From: JAUXIQ01 sp030620925 [NCBI: Nitrospinota bacterium]
Lineage (GTDB): Bacteria; JAUXIQ01
Reading direction: 5' to 3'
NCBI GenBank assembly: GCA_030620925.1
Contig: JAUXIQ010000116.1
Span: forward strand, 1 to 6,583
DNA: 6,583 nt
This document shows positions 6,386 to 6,583 of this stretch, in pieces. The number at the start of each line of letters is the position of its first letter. Within the stretch, counting starts at the first letter, position 1. The notes under the pieces are model-generated. The model ran no database searches. It worked only from the letters and a program-made list of their open reading frames with translations, and was not told the DNA's origin. Both the position numbers and the translations under genes were made by a program.

Positions 6386-6583
6386 CCTCTTCATTTCTAT
6401 TAGTATCGGAGCGCCCCTGCGTCTGATAACAGGTAGGGTTATCCAATAATGCTGGTTTGAGCTGGTTGCTGTCATGAAGAATGGAAAAGAAGAGGGCACC
6501 GAGAATGGACCTCGGTGCCCTCTTTGCCGGTGGTGATTTCCCGTAGAGACTCTTTTTCTTGGTGGGATTTGTTACGGTTAGTA
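6386..6583. other. Downstream region without a recognisable gene
   Basis: Apart from the hairpin at 6490-6524, nothing recognisable is present in these 198 nt. No + strand frame has a plausible start, ribosome site and length. Minus-strand frames open to the right edge (for example 6472-6582) would have to run through the hairpin and give peptides with no familiar motif. A T-rich stretch (TCTTTTTCTT, 6551-6560) is not preceded by a clear stem. Confidence 0.5.
6490..6524. terminator. Strong hairpin, probable terminator after tRNA-Phe
   Basis: AGAGGGCACCGAG (6491-6503) and CTCGGTGCCCTCT (6511-6523) are perfect reverse complements around the 7-nt loop AATGGAC. One further A-T pair (6490 with 6524) extends the stem. 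On the + strand only TCTTT ends the stem, a short U-tract. On the minus strand the hairpin would be followed by TCTTCTTTTCC, so it could also terminate a gene converging from the right. The stem length and GC content make it the best terminator candidate in the window. Confidence 0.65.

Noticed and set aside
6472-6582. Minus-strand frame open to the right edge, as a possible C-terminus of a converging gene
   Set aside because: The 36-residue peptide has no familiar motif and would be encoded through the 13-bp perfect hairpin. It cannot be supported without sequence beyond the window.

Overview
This window carries the membrane-arm half of a bacterial respiratory complex I (NADH-quinone oxidoreductase) operon, followed by a single tRNA gene. 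Five genes on the + strand, nuoJ, nuoK, nuoL, nuoM and nuoN, are intact and in the standard order. Intergenic gaps are short (9 to 24 nt), apart from a 113-nt gap between nuoJ and nuoK. After nuoN come about 100 nt with a good promoter-like sequence, a tRNA-Phe(GAA) gene, and a strong hairpin that probably ends the tRNA transcript.

Region by region: 1-174 holds no clear gene. It is probably the extreme 3' end of an upstream gene (nuoI would be expected) plus intergenic DNA with a GC-rich inverted repeat. 175-669 is nuoJ. 670-782 is a gap with two inverted repeats. 783-1085 is nuoK, 1102-3096 nuoL, 3106-4728 nuoM and 4753-6210 nuoN (TTG start). 6211-6312 is a spacer with the tRNA promoter. 6313-6385 is tRNA-Phe. 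6386-6583 is non-coding as far as can be seen, with a 13-bp perfect hairpin at 6491-6523.

The five proteins form the proton-translocating arm. NuoL, NuoM and NuoN are the three antiporter-like channels, and NuoK plus NuoJ form the fourth half-channel region next to the quinone site. The charged residues that family studies assign to proton transfer are all present: NuoK E36 and E72; NuoL E156, D190, K242, K355 and K411; NuoM E143, K224, K255 and E397; NuoN E137, K222, K252 and K396. The complex therefore looks pump-competent. The quinone-site, Fe-S and NADH-binding subunits lie outside the window.

The organism is a bacterium of moderately high GC content with frequent ATA (Ile) and AGG (Arg) codons, and the tRNA gene does not encode CCA. 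The protein sequences (NuoK ending in VDEINIMKW, the long NuoL C-terminus, NuoM with LFLFYIFWEAM) resemble, from memory, complex I of the former Deltaproteobacteria, Nitrospirota or similar anaerobic or metagenomic lineages. This placement is an impression, not a determination. I found no evidence of an undescribed system. The most unusual points are a probably acquired, repeat-containing C-terminal tail on NuoM and the GC-rich inverted repeats in the gaps flanking nuoJ.
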